Assembly: GCF_040183065.1 (NCBI RefSeq)
Contig: NC_091132.1
Span: 156,958,102-157,022,101 of the forward strand
From: Periplaneta americana
Lineage: Eukaryota; Arthropoda; Insecta; Blattodea; Blattidae
Length of the DNA: 64,000 bases
Direction of reading: 5' to 3'
A model generated the notes under the pieces. That model was not told the DNA's origin, did no database searches, and saw nothing but the letters and a program-made list of their open reading frames with translations. How positions within the stretch are numbered: the first letter of the stretch is position 1; every line of letters begins with the position of its first letter. A program made the position numbers and the translations under genes. Shown here piece by piece: positions 12,470 through 32,900 of this stretch.

Positions 12470-12822
12470 CTTTCCGTCTCACTTTTATCCACTTACAGAT
12501 ACGAATGAAATAAATTTTGGTTCTATGCAGTTCATAATAATGAAGACGGACACCTGCATTAAGATTAAAGAGATGCCGACACGGCCAACAATGCAGAACA
12601 CTACAGCTTAGCGGTCCATATATGTGACTAACGGGAGCATGTGCTCGTAGATTAGAAGCACAGGGTTGGAGCATAAGGTAATTTTTATTCACATTATCAG
12701 AGGCTTATCCTCATGCTCCAACCCTTTGCTCCCTATCATTTCCTCATGCTCCAATCTCGTGCTTATACTCAAATGCTCTAGTTTTATTCACTCGGCCCAT
12801 TGTGTTCAGTACATTTAACTAA

Positions 12823-13003
12823 TTTTGGGAGCTACGATAGGTAACGAAAACCGGTTAGGAAAGCCACCTATAAATCTGGAGGAATCATCGTGCTAACCGC
12901 ACGATACTTCATTTCTGGTTGGATGATCGTCCACTTCTGCTTCGGGATGTGGACGTGAAGCTGTCGGTCATGGTCCTTCATAGGCTGTTGTGCCTCGGGT
13001 GAT
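12823..13003 (+). mobile_element. LINE 3' end fragment (RTE-like 3' UTR) with 13-bp target duplication
   Basis: A 181-bp piece (GCTACGATAGGTAACG..., CGTGCTAACCGCACGATAC, GGTTGGATGATCGTCCAC) resembles a common cockroach LINE 3' UTR. It is flanked on both sides by TACATTTAACTAA (12810-12822 and 13004-13016), a clear target-site duplication. This is the expected trace of a severely 5'-truncated LINE insertion. The family name is from memory. Confidence 0.7.
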
Positions 13004-13049
13004 TACATTTAACTAAGGTAAAAGAAATACACAATAAGGAATTGTACTC

Positions 13050-13353
13050 AAAGTGAATAATTTCAAGGGAAAAATTGTTCCGGGGCCGGGTATCGATCCT
13101 GGGACCTCTGGTTGAACGTACCAGCGCTCTACCACTGAGCTACCCGGGAACTCCACCCGACACCATCTCAACTTTACCCTTTATATCCACACAACTCGCG
13201 TGGGCTGACAAAACGCCAGAGACCCACAACGAGTGCACACAATCTCTGTGTGACTTGGATTGTGGTTTTCTGTTAACGTACACAGTAACGTATATATTAT
13301 GCAAATCTAGTCTTTCAGGTGAAGCTCCCTGTAAAGCAGATTTGAATAATTTT
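13050..13353 (-). repeat. tRNA-bearing repeat, monomer (same family as 18730-19494)
   Basis: On the minus strand it carries a tRNA-like block (CCCGGGTAGCTCAGTGGTAG, anticodon-arm GGTACGTTCAACC, GGATCGATACCCGGCCCCGG) with the same flanking repeat as the trimer at 18.7 kb: CACACAGAG..GTGTGCACTCG before it and CCTTGAAATTATTCA after it. Confidence 0.75.
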
Positions 13354-13744
13354 AAATAGTTTGTCACGGTATAGCTGTTATCACAGAGTACAATATTATC
13401 TAACTCTGAAAACTTTGAAATTGCATTCATGCTATGCTATGATATTGGCTACCATTAATCAACCAATGAAGTGTATTTACAAACTGATGCTTAGGTTACT
13501 TCGAGTGGTTGTATGTTGTAATCTATACGTAATGTTAGTGAAGGGTTCTTTCTGCTTCAAGTCCACTAAACCTAAAACGTTCATTGCATTGAAGAACATT
13601 TATTTTTCTTTTGATATACACGAATATTCTCACTTTTACTACTATTAGACTACATATTTCAGTCAACTAATTCCTTGAGTTACACAAAATTTCACCTGAT
13701 ATTTAAAGTTATTAGCATTCCTTCAGTTGTAGGTAAATCTGTAC

Positions 13745-13941
13745 AAATTACAACAGCTTGACTAATACTAATATTTAGATGATACAGAACAATGAAAAGT
13801 TGCTTGTACTGTGTTAAGTATGGAGTAATTAAGTACAAATGTACACGAAAACATTTGTAGAACACAATTCTATGAATAACTATTAGTTACAACAAAATAT
13901 ACTTGTAATATATTACACGATACTTTTGTGGAATAGGGCCC
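13745..13941 (-). mobile_element. Inverted partner of the GGGCCCTATTCC end
   Basis: The last 19 bases, read on the minus strand, are GGGCCCTATTCCACAAAAG, the same as 8587-8605. Beyond that, both continue as AT-rich sequence with only weak similarity. Confidence 0.45.
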
Positions 13942-13999
13942 ATGTAGCTGAGATAAAATGCACTATATCCTATATCCCTGGCAAATATTCTGTTGTGTG

Positions 14000-14190
14000 T
14001 AGAGGATGCACGGACAGAAGGTCTACAGAAAATATGTCTAATGACATTATGTCTACTTTTTGCGTCTAATGACAATAGCTCTACAGCAACATATCTACAT
14101 AAAGTAGGTCTACTCTTTGTTTTAGTCTACCTGAAAAAATGTTTACAAATGAAAATGCCTACTAGAAAAAGTCTACTAATGAATTAATTG
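14000..14190. repeat. Degenerate GTCTAATGACA/GTCTACT subrepeats
   Basis: Several imperfect copies of (A)TGTCTAATGACA and GTCTACTxxTT occur here. They lie just beyond the end of the MULE relic and may be its terminal repeat region. Confidence 0.35.
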
Positions 14191-14329
14191 TTATATAACA
14201 CTTATTTAATTACATTACTGAAGTTTTAAGGAACAAATTTATAGCACTTTATTGAGAAGAAATAACAGAAATTTATAAAGAATTGATTAACACGCCCAAG
14301 ATTGAAAATGGATTATCAAGAGATTTATA

Positions 14330-15010
14330 ATTACATCCCATCTTCATTCCCATGTATAGGTTGACGTAATTCCAACCCGTAGCTTAGACTCCTCAGATAA
14401 ACGTTGACTTCACCCCTGTCTTTATGTGCTTGATAATTGTCTATTATTCTTTCTACTTACTGTTGATTTATTTGGTATGACTTCTGTATTGGGTATTTAC
14501 ATTTCCGTGGCCAGCCAAAATTTGAGTGAGAAGAATTTCATTGTCTCTTTGATCTTCCCTGATGTGATCGAGGAACTTCCAAATTCACGCACGGTGCGTC
14601 ATGAGCATTTTGTGAAATTTACAGTGCCATCCCTCAATACTACTGATTGTGCGTTGTGATCTTTCTTGCACTTAATCATTTACATTTCACACATTTGTTG
14701 GATAGCGTGATGGTACCGCTTGGCATCTTGCTATCCGTGGCGTTCCTCTATCATAGATTTTTTCATTGTAACTGGCTATTGGTTCAACTTCAGCACTTTC
14801 ATCTTCATATAATACAGCAAACATTTCTTCTACGTCGTCTGGGTGAATGAATGGCATAGCAATGAGCTTCCTAACTTCATTTCGAACTGTTAAATCATCA
14901 TCGTTACTGTAGGCTTCTTTAAGCCCTTCGTTTACCACTCTCTTCCAAATCGACTGGTCGAAGTGGAAGAGGCAGCCTTGATGACAGTTCTTGGAAAAGC
15001 TGTATTTAAT
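14330..15010 (-). pseudogene. Mutator-like (MULE) transposase C-terminal relic
   Basis: The minus strand reads GCLFHFDQSIWKRVVNEGL, then RNEVRKLIAMPFIHPDDVEE, then ISIEGWHCKFHKMLM and IWKFLDHIREDQRDNEILLT, ending near GLELRQPIHG. Known: GCxFHFxQxxWRKVQxxGL and NxxEGWHxxF followed by HPxIWKFI are typical of the C-terminal half of MULE-type transposases in insects. At least one frame change lies between the ORF at 15127-14687 and the GWH block. Catalytic residues are upstream and not seen. The copy is dead. Confidence 0.7.
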
Positions 15011-15454
15011 ACAATTAAAATTACAACCACAATATATGTAAGTAGCAAAAACTATATGGTTGATAAAAACTGTCAATATTTTCGAGAAATTAAAAACAGA
15101 GAAGGAATTAGTTGCTGAATTATACATTAAGCCTAGAATAATTATGTGGAGTTGAAATTACTGGAGATTGAGTTATTTTATACTACAATAAGATAATTGT
15201 TTACGAGAAGCCATTTCTGAACTGTTCTGAGTTCCTGGGCAGGTAAGTTAGTGTGTGAAGTGCATTTAAGATTATTTTGACAGTGCCTGATACTAGCGTG
15301 TAGCGAATTGAGGGATCTTTGCAGGAAATTGTGAAAGAAGATTGAGTACGAGGTAATGAATGCGATATGAATTACTTCATAGCAACTTGTTATAACTGTT
15401 TCTCAACAGCACAGTTTCTATGATCACTGTGAGTTACATAACCTTTTATTTCAG

Positions 15455-23797
<8,343 letters not shown>

Positions 23798-23844
23798 TAA
23801 AAGCTTTAAAAAATTATTTGTGTTAAACTGTTTTTCTAAGGGAG

Positions 23845-25045
23845 TTCACGGAGACTTCGTCCAGCTTTTGTGCGGTTTCGTGAAATGCTCTCTGAGCTCG
23901 ATATACATCTAACATCAGTTCGCACACTGGAGTATACCACCACTCCACCATGGATTATGCGATGCCCATGTTTGATGTAAGTCTGAGCCGATATTTTAAG
24001 AGTTTTACACCTGCTTTTGTTTATAGACTTCTTTTTAGTGAACTTTTATCACGATATCCAAATCATTCATTAGTTTTTACTGATGGATCCCGGATAAATG
24101 ATTGTGTTGGTTGATCCTTCGTTACAAATGGAGAGATATTTAAATATAGACTAAGCCAATATACTAGTGTTTTTACTGCTGAACTCTATGCTTTTTACAG
24201 AGCTATATTGTTTTTAATTAGGCAACCTCGGGGCAGATTGCTTATCTGTTCCGACTCGAAATGAGGCCGCGGATGCTGCAGCCAGGGCTGGCGCACTGAA
24301 TGGCTCTCTGGTATATTGGCACGAGAGGTGGCAGGGCATTCGAAACTACTTGAAATATAAAATATGGTGGCAACAGGAAGGAGAATGGTCTGCATAAGAG
24401 GGAAACAAATTACGAAATATAAAGAATACTGTTCAAGTTTGGGATTGGTCCAAAGAGCGTCACGACATGAGGAGGTTTTACTCACCCGGTTGAGGATTGT
24501 CGTCTGACACATGGCCATCTCCTACATGGCGAGCCTCAGCCGGAGTGTGATATCTGCCGTGTTCCACTTACGGTGGAACATTTTTTATTGCATTGCAGAA
24601 AACATGACCGTGTCCGCTGGCAATATGGAATTCGGCCGACAGTACCGAAATGATTTTAATTGTACAAATGCAGTTCTCAGGTTTTTATCGAATACAGGAC
24701 TGGATAAGGTGATTTAGTTTGTTATTGACCCATTTTACTTATCCTCCGGACCCTTTACATCCGTAGGTTGCATTTTTTAGTATATGATTTCAACGAACTT
24801 ATCGTTCGGACCTTTTACATCCGTGCATTTTATAAATGCGCCAGACAATTTATCTCTGGTGGCATTTGTTTTATTGTTGTGTTGTTTCTTTTTAAATAGT
24901 ACTTAGCGTCTGAGAACTTCTCACTTTTATGGTTTTTATGCATCACCTTGTTGAAACTGCATTTGCTTGCCTCGTTTTAACCGTGACAACGCTTTTTTCT
25001 TATCCGGATTTCCCTTGGATCATATAGGCCAAGATGCACTGGTGA
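23845..25045 (+). mobile_element. LINE 3' part with RNase H and zinc-knuckle-like region
   Basis: Shifting frames give an RNase-H-like piece (NEAADAAARAGALNG), then TRLRIGHTRLTHGHLL, then PECDICRVPLTVEHFLLHC and RVRWQYGIRPT. Known: this order (RNase H, then RxGHTRLTHxHLL and a CxxC...HxxxxC motif) marks the C-terminal end of I/jockey-type LINEs. Frame breaks are many, so the copy is dead. A 3' UTR with TTATCCTCCGGACCCTTTAC follows. It sits just after gene 1. Confidence 0.75.
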
Positions 25046-25545
25046 CATTAAAAAAGTTTAACAATCAGTTGTCTCATGTTTACCTATGTAAACATATACG
25101 ACATATGTCCATGGGAAATGCAAATATTACCTAGAATTAATTTAACAACAGGTTCTGTCGAACTAGCCGAATATCACCATTGCAAAGAAGCATAACCACA
25201 TTACTATTTTTTCAGCTGTGTAGCTGTTGTAGTTCATTTCTGACACATGAAAATATTTCTATCGTTATTACGGCGGTAAAATATGGCGGAAATGGAAGTT
25301 TGGAAAAAATTATGCGAAAGTAGTCGAACTCTGTAAATATCCCACATTGGAAGCCCTCATAATGGGGTACAATTTACCCAGAACTCGCATCGTTTCTGAC
25401 GAGTGGCTATCCTATGCAAATGTGGACAGAATTTACAATGGAGTGTAGGCCTACATTCATTGTTATCATTCATGAATATAATTTTGTTGATCCAAGTGGT
25501 CCACACACGCAAAATACTGAAAATCTGCGGATGCATGCAAAATGG
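25046..25545. other. Unannotated stretch
   Basis: No recognised feature between the LINE and the MITE. Confidence 0.3.
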
Positions 25546-25549
25546 AAAT

Positions 25550-25793
25550 GAAGAGTCCACTGCAAGAATGATGGATGTAATTTGGAATACATTTTACAGA
25601 AGCAATTGAAAGTTCGAAATGTTTAGCACTCAAAGCTTAACTGTGACTTTCCGATCATTACTGGACAATGGCTATCAGTGATAATGCCATATAACTCTGT
25701 ATGTACATTCTGTATATCTTAAGCTATGCATTGACAGTCTTGGTTCAATTTCGACAAGAAAGTGACATCCATCATTCTTGCAGTGGACTCTTC
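25550..25793. mobile_element. 244-bp MITE with 30-bp inverted ends
   Basis: The left end GAAGAGTCCACTGCAAGAAT (and on through GATGGATGT) is exactly mirrored at the right end. AAAT flanks both sides (25546-25549 and 25794-25797), a possible 4-bp target duplication. No coding capacity. Confidence 0.8.
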
Positions 25794-25840
25794 AAATTAA
25801 AACGTAAATGTGGAACATCACGACAATTGTATCCGTCTTA

Positions 25841-27648
25841 AGCCCTGTTCCCACGGCGTGTGGCTTGTCGAACCTGGTCTGAAGTTTGTCAAGCCTCGCG
25901 CCGTGGGAATGTAAAGATGCGTTATTGCGCGAGGTGTCTCGACCTTTCCCGTCAAATGTCGGTAAATGCTCGGACATCAAAGGCTTGTGGATCGACGGAA
26001 GACAAGCCTGAGTGCGGCTCGTGCACCCGTTCCGACGGCCTGTTGTAGATTGTTTAGTGAATATGGAATCCACAAAATCAACACCATGAAGATGGAACCA
26101 GGTTTATGATGCTTGGAAACGAATTCAAAGTAATTTAAGCAAGCATTGAGTGTTCTTTGAAAGAGCTAAAAAAGAAGAAGGACCATCTGATGGCTACTTA
26201 CGGGAAGTTGGCGATGAAAGTAAAAAACAATAGGGAAGTGGGGCTGGAACTATTGAATTATATAAGCCAGAATGGTTCGCGTACGACAAAATGGCATTAT
26301 TTTTGCACACTGTTTACACACCAACGGGTAAGAAGCGCTTATGATAATTTCTTATTAAATACTCGTAATAGTTCTTATTGATGATGTGGAAAGACGAAAC
26401 ATAGGTTATTATATTATAGGTATTTGTTAAAACATCTCATCTGCAAAAAAATTCAAATCATTTGACTGAACTCTGGTGTAGCGAAGAGTCATCTGTGAAA
26501 TGTTTAGTGTGGCCAGCAAGAATTTCTGACAAACTTATTAGGTTATTATCACATATTCAAATGACTTTGATCGTTTGCTGTTTTGTTTTCTTGTTCTGTC
26601 AAGACAAATTGACGAGAGATTTTCCTCTACTTAGGAAAGTTAATTCTTTACTCATTTTATTCACAAACTGTACTGATTCCAATAGCATAGTAAGCAAATT
26701 ACTGTGCTGATTTTATTCGTGCGCAGTATGTTACAACAATAGACGTTCAGTGATTACGACAAGAACACCTGCATTGAATAAGCCTAAGAGAAAAAGCGCA
26801 AAAGAGTTTAAATAATCATTATTATATAGTTTCTATCGCTGTTTTTATTATCATTGTGCTTGTATGTAAAATTAAACTAAATTCACAATGATTGATAATT
26901 TCTGTACCGGTAATGAATTACTGTGAACTGTAAACAGAAAAAAGTTGATAATCTTATCGTCTATTGCTAGGAATAGGAGCCGAAATAAATATCTTAACAA
27001 CCATAAATTTTATCTTAAGAGCCGGAATTTCTTATCGTATGAGCCACTTGGTAACAAAAGATACAATGATTATTTGGGAACTGGGCATGTCTTAAGACGA
27101 TTTGTTGGTCACTAAAATAATTCTTAAACAGTTAAGATAAAATGTACTTATTGTTTTCTCATTCAATATCAAAGACTCGCTTACGCCGTTTTGTCAGGTT
27201 GTGCATCATGTTTTCCCTCTTCATTGAGTAAAAAAACGCGTTTTTGAAAAAGTGGTGCTTAAGATGTTCTGCCGATCACCCATCGATATATTATTTCACT
27301 TTTCATTTATTTACATTTTTTTTTTAAGTAGTTATTCGTAGATACTGTAACAACATTTGCATAAATTAATGTCTACTTCCTCGTCACTGTCCGATTCATA
27401 AACTTTATTCATTTTTATTGAAAATTATTTCCATTAACCAAAAAAGAATTAAAATTAAAGAAAAACGAAACAAATGCAACTGAAGAACGTGTGGCAATGG
27501 AGAAGTGGTCCACTCGAGATTTGCCAACCCACGCGCCTTGACGCACCGTGGGAGCAGTGCGTGGTCGGAATTCGACAGATCACAAGCGACCTCGAGCAGC
27601 TCGAGGTTTGCCAAGCCACACGCCACGACGCGCCGTGGGAACAAGGCA
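25841..27648 (+). mobile_element. PIF/Harbinger-like relic with MADF-domain gene fragment
   Basis: Ends GCCCTGTTCCCACGGCG and, inverted, GCCTTGTTCCCACGGCG are flanked by TTA on both sides (25838-25840 and 27649-27651), the 3-bp target duplication of PIF/Harbinger. Inside, 26100-26345 reads in pieces VYDAWKRIQSNLSKH and GAGTIELYKPEWFAYDKMAL, the C-terminal half of a MADF domain of the kind carried by Harbinger elements. Both ends also hold extra inverted or tandem copies of the terminal motif (25842-25912; 27510-27648). No transposase was recognised. Confidence 0.65.
26100..26345 (+). pseudogene. MADF-domain fragment
   Basis: A DNA-binding adaptor-like MADF domain, split over frames and with stops. 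The YKPEWFAYDKM stretch is the most telling piece. In Harbinger-type elements this protein is thought to help the transposase find DNA. Confidence 0.55.
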
Positions 27649-27817
27649 TTACAGGAATTCTGTGCGCGGACAAAATGCAGCCGTGTTTGAGACAATTCTT
27701 ATTACACTGCGTGCAAACTACCCTTTGTAGAAACCAAGCAGATTTGTACGTACAAGCATTACTATCAATTAAGTGTCATTGTAATAGCATTATAAATTAA
27801 ACGTAATGCATGTTTAT

Positions 27818-29486
27818 TAGGGTGTATCGAAAAAAAATTTTTTTTTGTGAAAAATGAAGGTGGCTAGTGCCGAAAAGTTGCGACTTGTGGCAGAAAGAGC
27901 GTAGAAGAAAAGTAAATAGTAAATCGACAATATCCTGTGTCTCCGCATCAGCACCAAAGTTTCGCGAGCCTAATGCTCTGTATCTGTTTTATTTTCTTTT
28001 TGTAGTGCAGCTCTTCGCTTATTTCTTTAAATTTCCACTCGGAAATAACCCAGGGCTCACTACGAGGAGGTGGCTGTTCTTCGAGCCCCATTCCTCTACC
28101 CACCCTTGTCAAATGTTGACAGACTTCGTTCGGAAGCATGGCATTTCTCAGCTATGCACACTAAATTATGTGAAGGATTCCTACGGCTCACATACAAGCG
28201 GAGAATCCTACAAGCAGTTGTAAGCTATCGAGATTGAACAACTGGCCCTGGTTTCTTCCTTTCAAGCTCTATCGGACAATGGCCAGAATGAAGGCTTGAC
28301 AGAGTCCCAGGAGATACTCCTGGTCAGTACTAAGATCAGAGATCCATTCCACGTTAATTTTTTTGATCCAGGGTACTTCAAGAGCTTTGAAATTCGCCAC
28401 TGATTTTGTCTCATAATGGAGTAACTCTTCTCTGATAGGTCCAGAACGTGTTCCTGGACCTGTAGTGATACCAGCGAAATGTTCAATTAGATGGCGAAGT
28501 GGAAGTTCATTTGCATGGAGAAGACAAATTAATATTCACTCTTAAATAGTGTCTTGGTCGTCACAATGTCGATATTACAAATATCATATTTCATTAATTT
28601 CTCTGGTTTTCAGAAAGGATAGTTCTATCGATGGATCTTTCCTACTTAGCTCACGTTCAGAGTCTGTGGGGGTCCGGGCACTTACAAGTGCATATATCAA
28701 ACAATTTTCGACCTTTATTAATAAAAGCCTACTCATGCGCCCTTGAGGTTGGCCCACTTCGTTTGTGCGATTTCAGAATATTCTGATATTTACTATGATA
28801 CAATTTTATCATTTCCACTACTCTACGCTTGCTGATGGTTAGGAAGGCTTGCTGTTTTCCAACCTCGATAAGTTTGTCGGCAGTAGCATGAGCGATGTCT
28901 TTTACTGAAAGGTGTTTTCCACCTAGTTCGTTTGTCTTTAACTGTCTGATCCAAATAAAGTGTATTACCACATTGGTTGGAAGTTGCGACTATCTTATCG
29001 GTCCTGGTGTACCGAACAAAGGACTCTCAGCAGCAGGTACGGCGAGTACGGAATTATTTTTTCCACTCATGACAACACGATGCATAAGAACTATTGCATG
29101 TACCACTAAATCACTGATATGGTACACTATATCACAGGAACAAGAGCTTACCAATTAATATGACTGCTAGGCAGACGCTACCCTGACTGGCAGGAACCCT
29201 CTCTTCTCTCACTCCACGATGCCAGATGTTTCTCTTCTTGCACTATCTTTGCTAACGTTTAAAAGATCTGGTTGACGGGGGGTAGTTGTATAGGTATGAG
29301 GACTGTCGTTATAATAATTTTTACAAGTATGCGTTATAAATTCGAATCTTCAGTATCGATGCGGAGACACAAGATATTGGTTAAATTTAACTTTCTTTCT
29401 CCTGCAGTCTTTCTACCACAAGTTCCAACTTTTCCGCACTAGCCACCTTCATTTTTCAAAAAAGTCTTTTTTTTCGATACACCCTA
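27818..29486 (-). mobile_element. 1669-bp hAT-like element with 8-bp target duplication
   Basis: Inverted ends TAGGGTGTATCGAAAAAA continue for about 90 bases (with AATGAAGGTGGCTAGTGC). ATGTTTAT flanks both sides (27810-27817 and 29487-29494). An 8-bp duplication with a TAGGG start fits the hAT superfamily. The minus strand carries a broken coding region (next entry). Too short for a full hAT transposase. Confidence 0.75.
28262..29090 (-). pseudogene. Broken ORF of the hAT-like element, unknown protein family
   Basis: Minus-strand pieces include WIRQLKTNELGGKHLSVKDI, then ATADKLIEVGKQQAFLTISK and KRRVVEMIKLYHSKYQNILK. Later pieces (PDPHRL..., RSIDRTILSENQRN) are in other frames. Similar proteins seem to be spread through insects without a named domain. 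I infer an element-borne protein, internally deleted here. Confidence 0.5.
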
Positions 29487-29499
29487 ATGTTTATCCTCT

Positions 29500-29867
29500 C
29501 CTTTATTGATAGTGTCACTGCCCCTTAGATCTGATTGAAGACTCGAACTCGTCTCAGCATCTTACTTAATTTGGGACGCTGAATTACATTTTCTGGAAGT
29601 GTTTAATTACCGGTATATTGTAAGTAAACATGGGCTCTAATCTTGAATACATTATCAGTCTAGATTGATTACAGTATATGTACTACTTCTGAATAACTGG
29701 TTTCTGATTACAGCGGCACATACTTTCCCCGTAAGTATCAATATTCATATGGATCTTGACAAGTAGTCCATATTCGCCGTAAAAATCACAGTTTGTAACA
29801 ACGAGTAAAGACGTTTTCCCAACAGCTCACCGTCTGCAAATGGATGTCAGTTTCTCAATTCTTTCAG
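29500..29867. other. Sequence upstream of gene 2 exon 1
   Basis: No TATA box or upstream exon could be fixed. The acceptor TTTCAG at 29862-29867 shows that a 5' untranslated exon should exist upstream, perhaps beyond the hAT-like element. Confidence 0.35.
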
Positions 29868-29965
29868 TTACGATGGATGTGATCAAGGCGGAACTCGAGG
29901 TCGACCCACTGTCAGTAGAAACAAGTGACGACACAGATGAGGATGAGAAGAAACCTATATTAGAG
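29868..29965 (+). CDS. Gene 2, exon 1 (start exon)
   Basis: Acceptor CTTTCAG, five untranslated bases, then 31 codons: MDVIKAELEVDPLSVETSDD, TDEDEKKPILE, then donor GTACAT. Highly acidic. This is the best-preserved start exon of the window and the model for gene 1. Confidence 0.85.
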
Positions 29966-32900
29966 GTACATTATAAGCCATTACTGTCTGTTTTGTATAT
30001 GCGATTTTTATATAGATATAAATTTACCTTACGACATAAAGTGTTCATCTCTCAAATTATATTCAATGGACTTAATGAAACAAAAAAAAAAAATCTTCCA
30101 GTACCTCGTCTTCTTTGTCATCATAGCACGTCTTGTACATATCTTTCACGGGTAAGCCATTTGAGAGTTGATCAGAGTTCTTAATTTAACATATAGTTTA
30201 CAGGAAGCTTTATTGAAACTTTCTTTCATAAACAGTTCTCAGTTTTTAAAATTTTACAACCTCCCTAATGCAGTACCCTAAGCCATATTCTAAGTAAAGT
30301 CCATATTGACATCTGTAGCATGCATATGGTGCAGGAGATGTGCCTTCAACTTCATCTTGTGACCTCATTCGTTACCTAACAAATGTATAATTTTTTACTT
30401 TGTGGTTTTTCTAAAATAAAACGAATTTTGTACACTATGTACAGGATCGACACTTAGTACGCTGGCTTGCAATGTAACTTAAAATATTAAAATGTGATCA
30501 CCAGGCTTGATCTATAATTTTGTGGTTGATCATTTGTGATGCGTATATTAAATTTAATTAGATGTTTCACCACACCTTTAGATTTCAAGTAGCTGCAGTA
30601 GGATTGTATAGAAGGTCGAGCAGCTTAGCTGTATATCAGTTATTAGCGATTGCTATTATTATTAATTTTTAAACCATCAGAAGTTTGTGATATGTTTATT
30701 TGTTTTCTGTGTTAATAATAATCAGTGTTTAAAACCATATCATCAAAACATGTCTTTTTTTTTTTTAAGATGTTGTGTACAAGCTCCTCTCATTCTCTGG
30801 TTTTATTTTATCCTACTTCTTATCTATGTAAAATCAAGTTCATCTTCTAATCTGTCCATTATAAAATTAACAGTGGTGCTCCTGACTTTATGGAGCCAAA
30901 CTTTGACTTTTGCAAAACAAACCTTATTATTAATAAGCATTTTTATTTATATACAGAACAGACAATCTTAATGCTCATATCTGCATATAAACCTACTGTC
31001 TAAAACAGGTTTTATCATATTTATAGTAATCCACTGAAAATAATTTAAGTTGTTTTAGAAAATAATTTAAGTTGTTTTAATAAAATATTCTAGTCTGTTT
31101 TTACTTTCCTACAAATTTAGCTTAAAATTTCAAAATGAGAAACTGAACTATAATATAAAAAGTTCAACACACAGAATAACAATTTTTACTGTTGTTCCAC
31201 TGAGTCATTAAACCACAGGGATAAAACTATTTTCGTATTTATTTTACGTCCTTTGTAATGTGTTGTTTTAGAAGATGACTCCAATCACGCTCGTATATAA
31301 TGCAAAAGCAGCTAATTCATGATTGGGATTAATTTTTTTTACTAAGTTATGCGTCTTTACTTAATTTACGTTACGGTGTAGGTTAAATTCAATAATTGAG
31401 TATATGCAAAGGAGCTACGACAACCAAGAAAATGCAATTACAGCTCACTGTACCTTTGTAATGTGTTGAAAGCTTTAAAATTAGGAAAATTGAGCACTAG
31501 AAAAGCTTCGGAAGAGTATTGTATCCGTTACACTACTCTGATTGTTAAATTAAGTTATCTGAAAATAATTTCGCTACTATAAGATTCCTCACAAAGGCCC
31601 GTTACACACTTGAAGAGATGTCACTATGGAGAAATGTGTAGCGCGAAAGAGGCAAAGAGCCCTTCTCCACCCACTACAGTGAGTTGTCGCTATGATCGTC
31701 TGTGCACTTCTTCATTCAGAGATTATTTTTCTGATTGTGGTAATCATTCATTCAGGGAAATAAAGGTTAACTGTAAACTGTTAAGATATATAGATACAAT
31801 ATCAAATGTTGTAATTAATACCATTAAAGCTCATCAAAATATTATTTTCAGATCATCTGATATATGTCTACAGATTTCTGCTTTAAGTTTTCGTGTTTTT
31901 ATAGTTTTCATCCCGTGTATCAAACAAAAAGATCTATGGGTGGCATAGTAGAAGGCCGTTAAGTTTCTCATTCCAATTATTATCAGCCATCTTTCCCCAT
32001 TGTCAATAAAAACGATACAGTACACTCACAACCACCTGTGTTGTTACTTAATCTTTTACTACAGTCAGTCATAAATAGAATAAATGTGAAACATCTCTGA
32101 TAAAATGTTATGTTTTATTTAACGACGCTCGCAACCGGAGAGGTTATATCAGTGTTGCCGGATGTGCCGGAATTTTGTCCCACAGGAGTTCTTTTACATG
32201 CCAGTAAATCCACTGACATGGGCCTGTCGCATTTAAGCACACTTAAATGCCATCGACTTGGCCCGGGATCGAACCCGCAACTTTGGGCATAGAAGGCCAG
32301 CGCTATACCAGCTCGCCAACCAGGTCGACTCTTTGATAAATGTGTCAAGAAATTTCGCTGAGCTACCAATTCCATCGAGGAAATCGCTTGAGGTTTTCGC
32401 ATCGAACGAGAATCTCTTCCAGTTTTTGGACTTCCGTTTGAATCAGTGTTATCAATCTTTGATTTTTCTCGTTACACATTTATTGCTATCGAAATGTTTT
32501 CAATTGTGTAACGAGCCTAAGAAAATAATAAATAATTTCATTGTCAAATTGTATACAATAATTGAAGACGACTTGAATGACAAGAACTGTCTCTGAAAAA
32601 AGCGGTGGGAGATGGTGATACGTTTCTTATACTTCCTGCCACTGAAGTAGAAGTAGGGCAGATAGTTCGAAAGGCGGTGCAACATAACCTTGTGACGTGG
32701 GAAATATACATTCTTTAATACTATAATCTACGATATTGATTTAGTCATTTATGATGTTATAATTATATTTTCCATAAATATTAAAACATTCTTTAAATAC
32801 TTTTTTAAAACTACATTTAGTGATAGTTTTCACTCATTCAGTTGTATGAATCCAATTTCAAATGAAAAAGTAATGTGTGATCGGATTCACCCCACCTATT

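Larger units (their letters stand above)
10592..12802 (-). mobile_element. 2.2-kb DNA element with CATTGGGCCGAG ends and a SANT-like ORF
   Basis: The left edge CATTGGGCCGAGAGAAGAAA matches the inverted right edge (CAATGGGCCGAGTGAATAAA on the minus strand) over about 20 bases. Inside are two minus-strand ORFs described separately. Near the right end a 17-base inverted repeat (AGGGTTGGAGCATAAGG and CCTCATGCTCCAACCCT) sits at 12662-12727. No target duplication was found, so the superfamily is open; a PIF/Harbinger-type element is one possibility, because such elements often carry a Myb/SANT-like partner gene. Confidence 0.5.
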
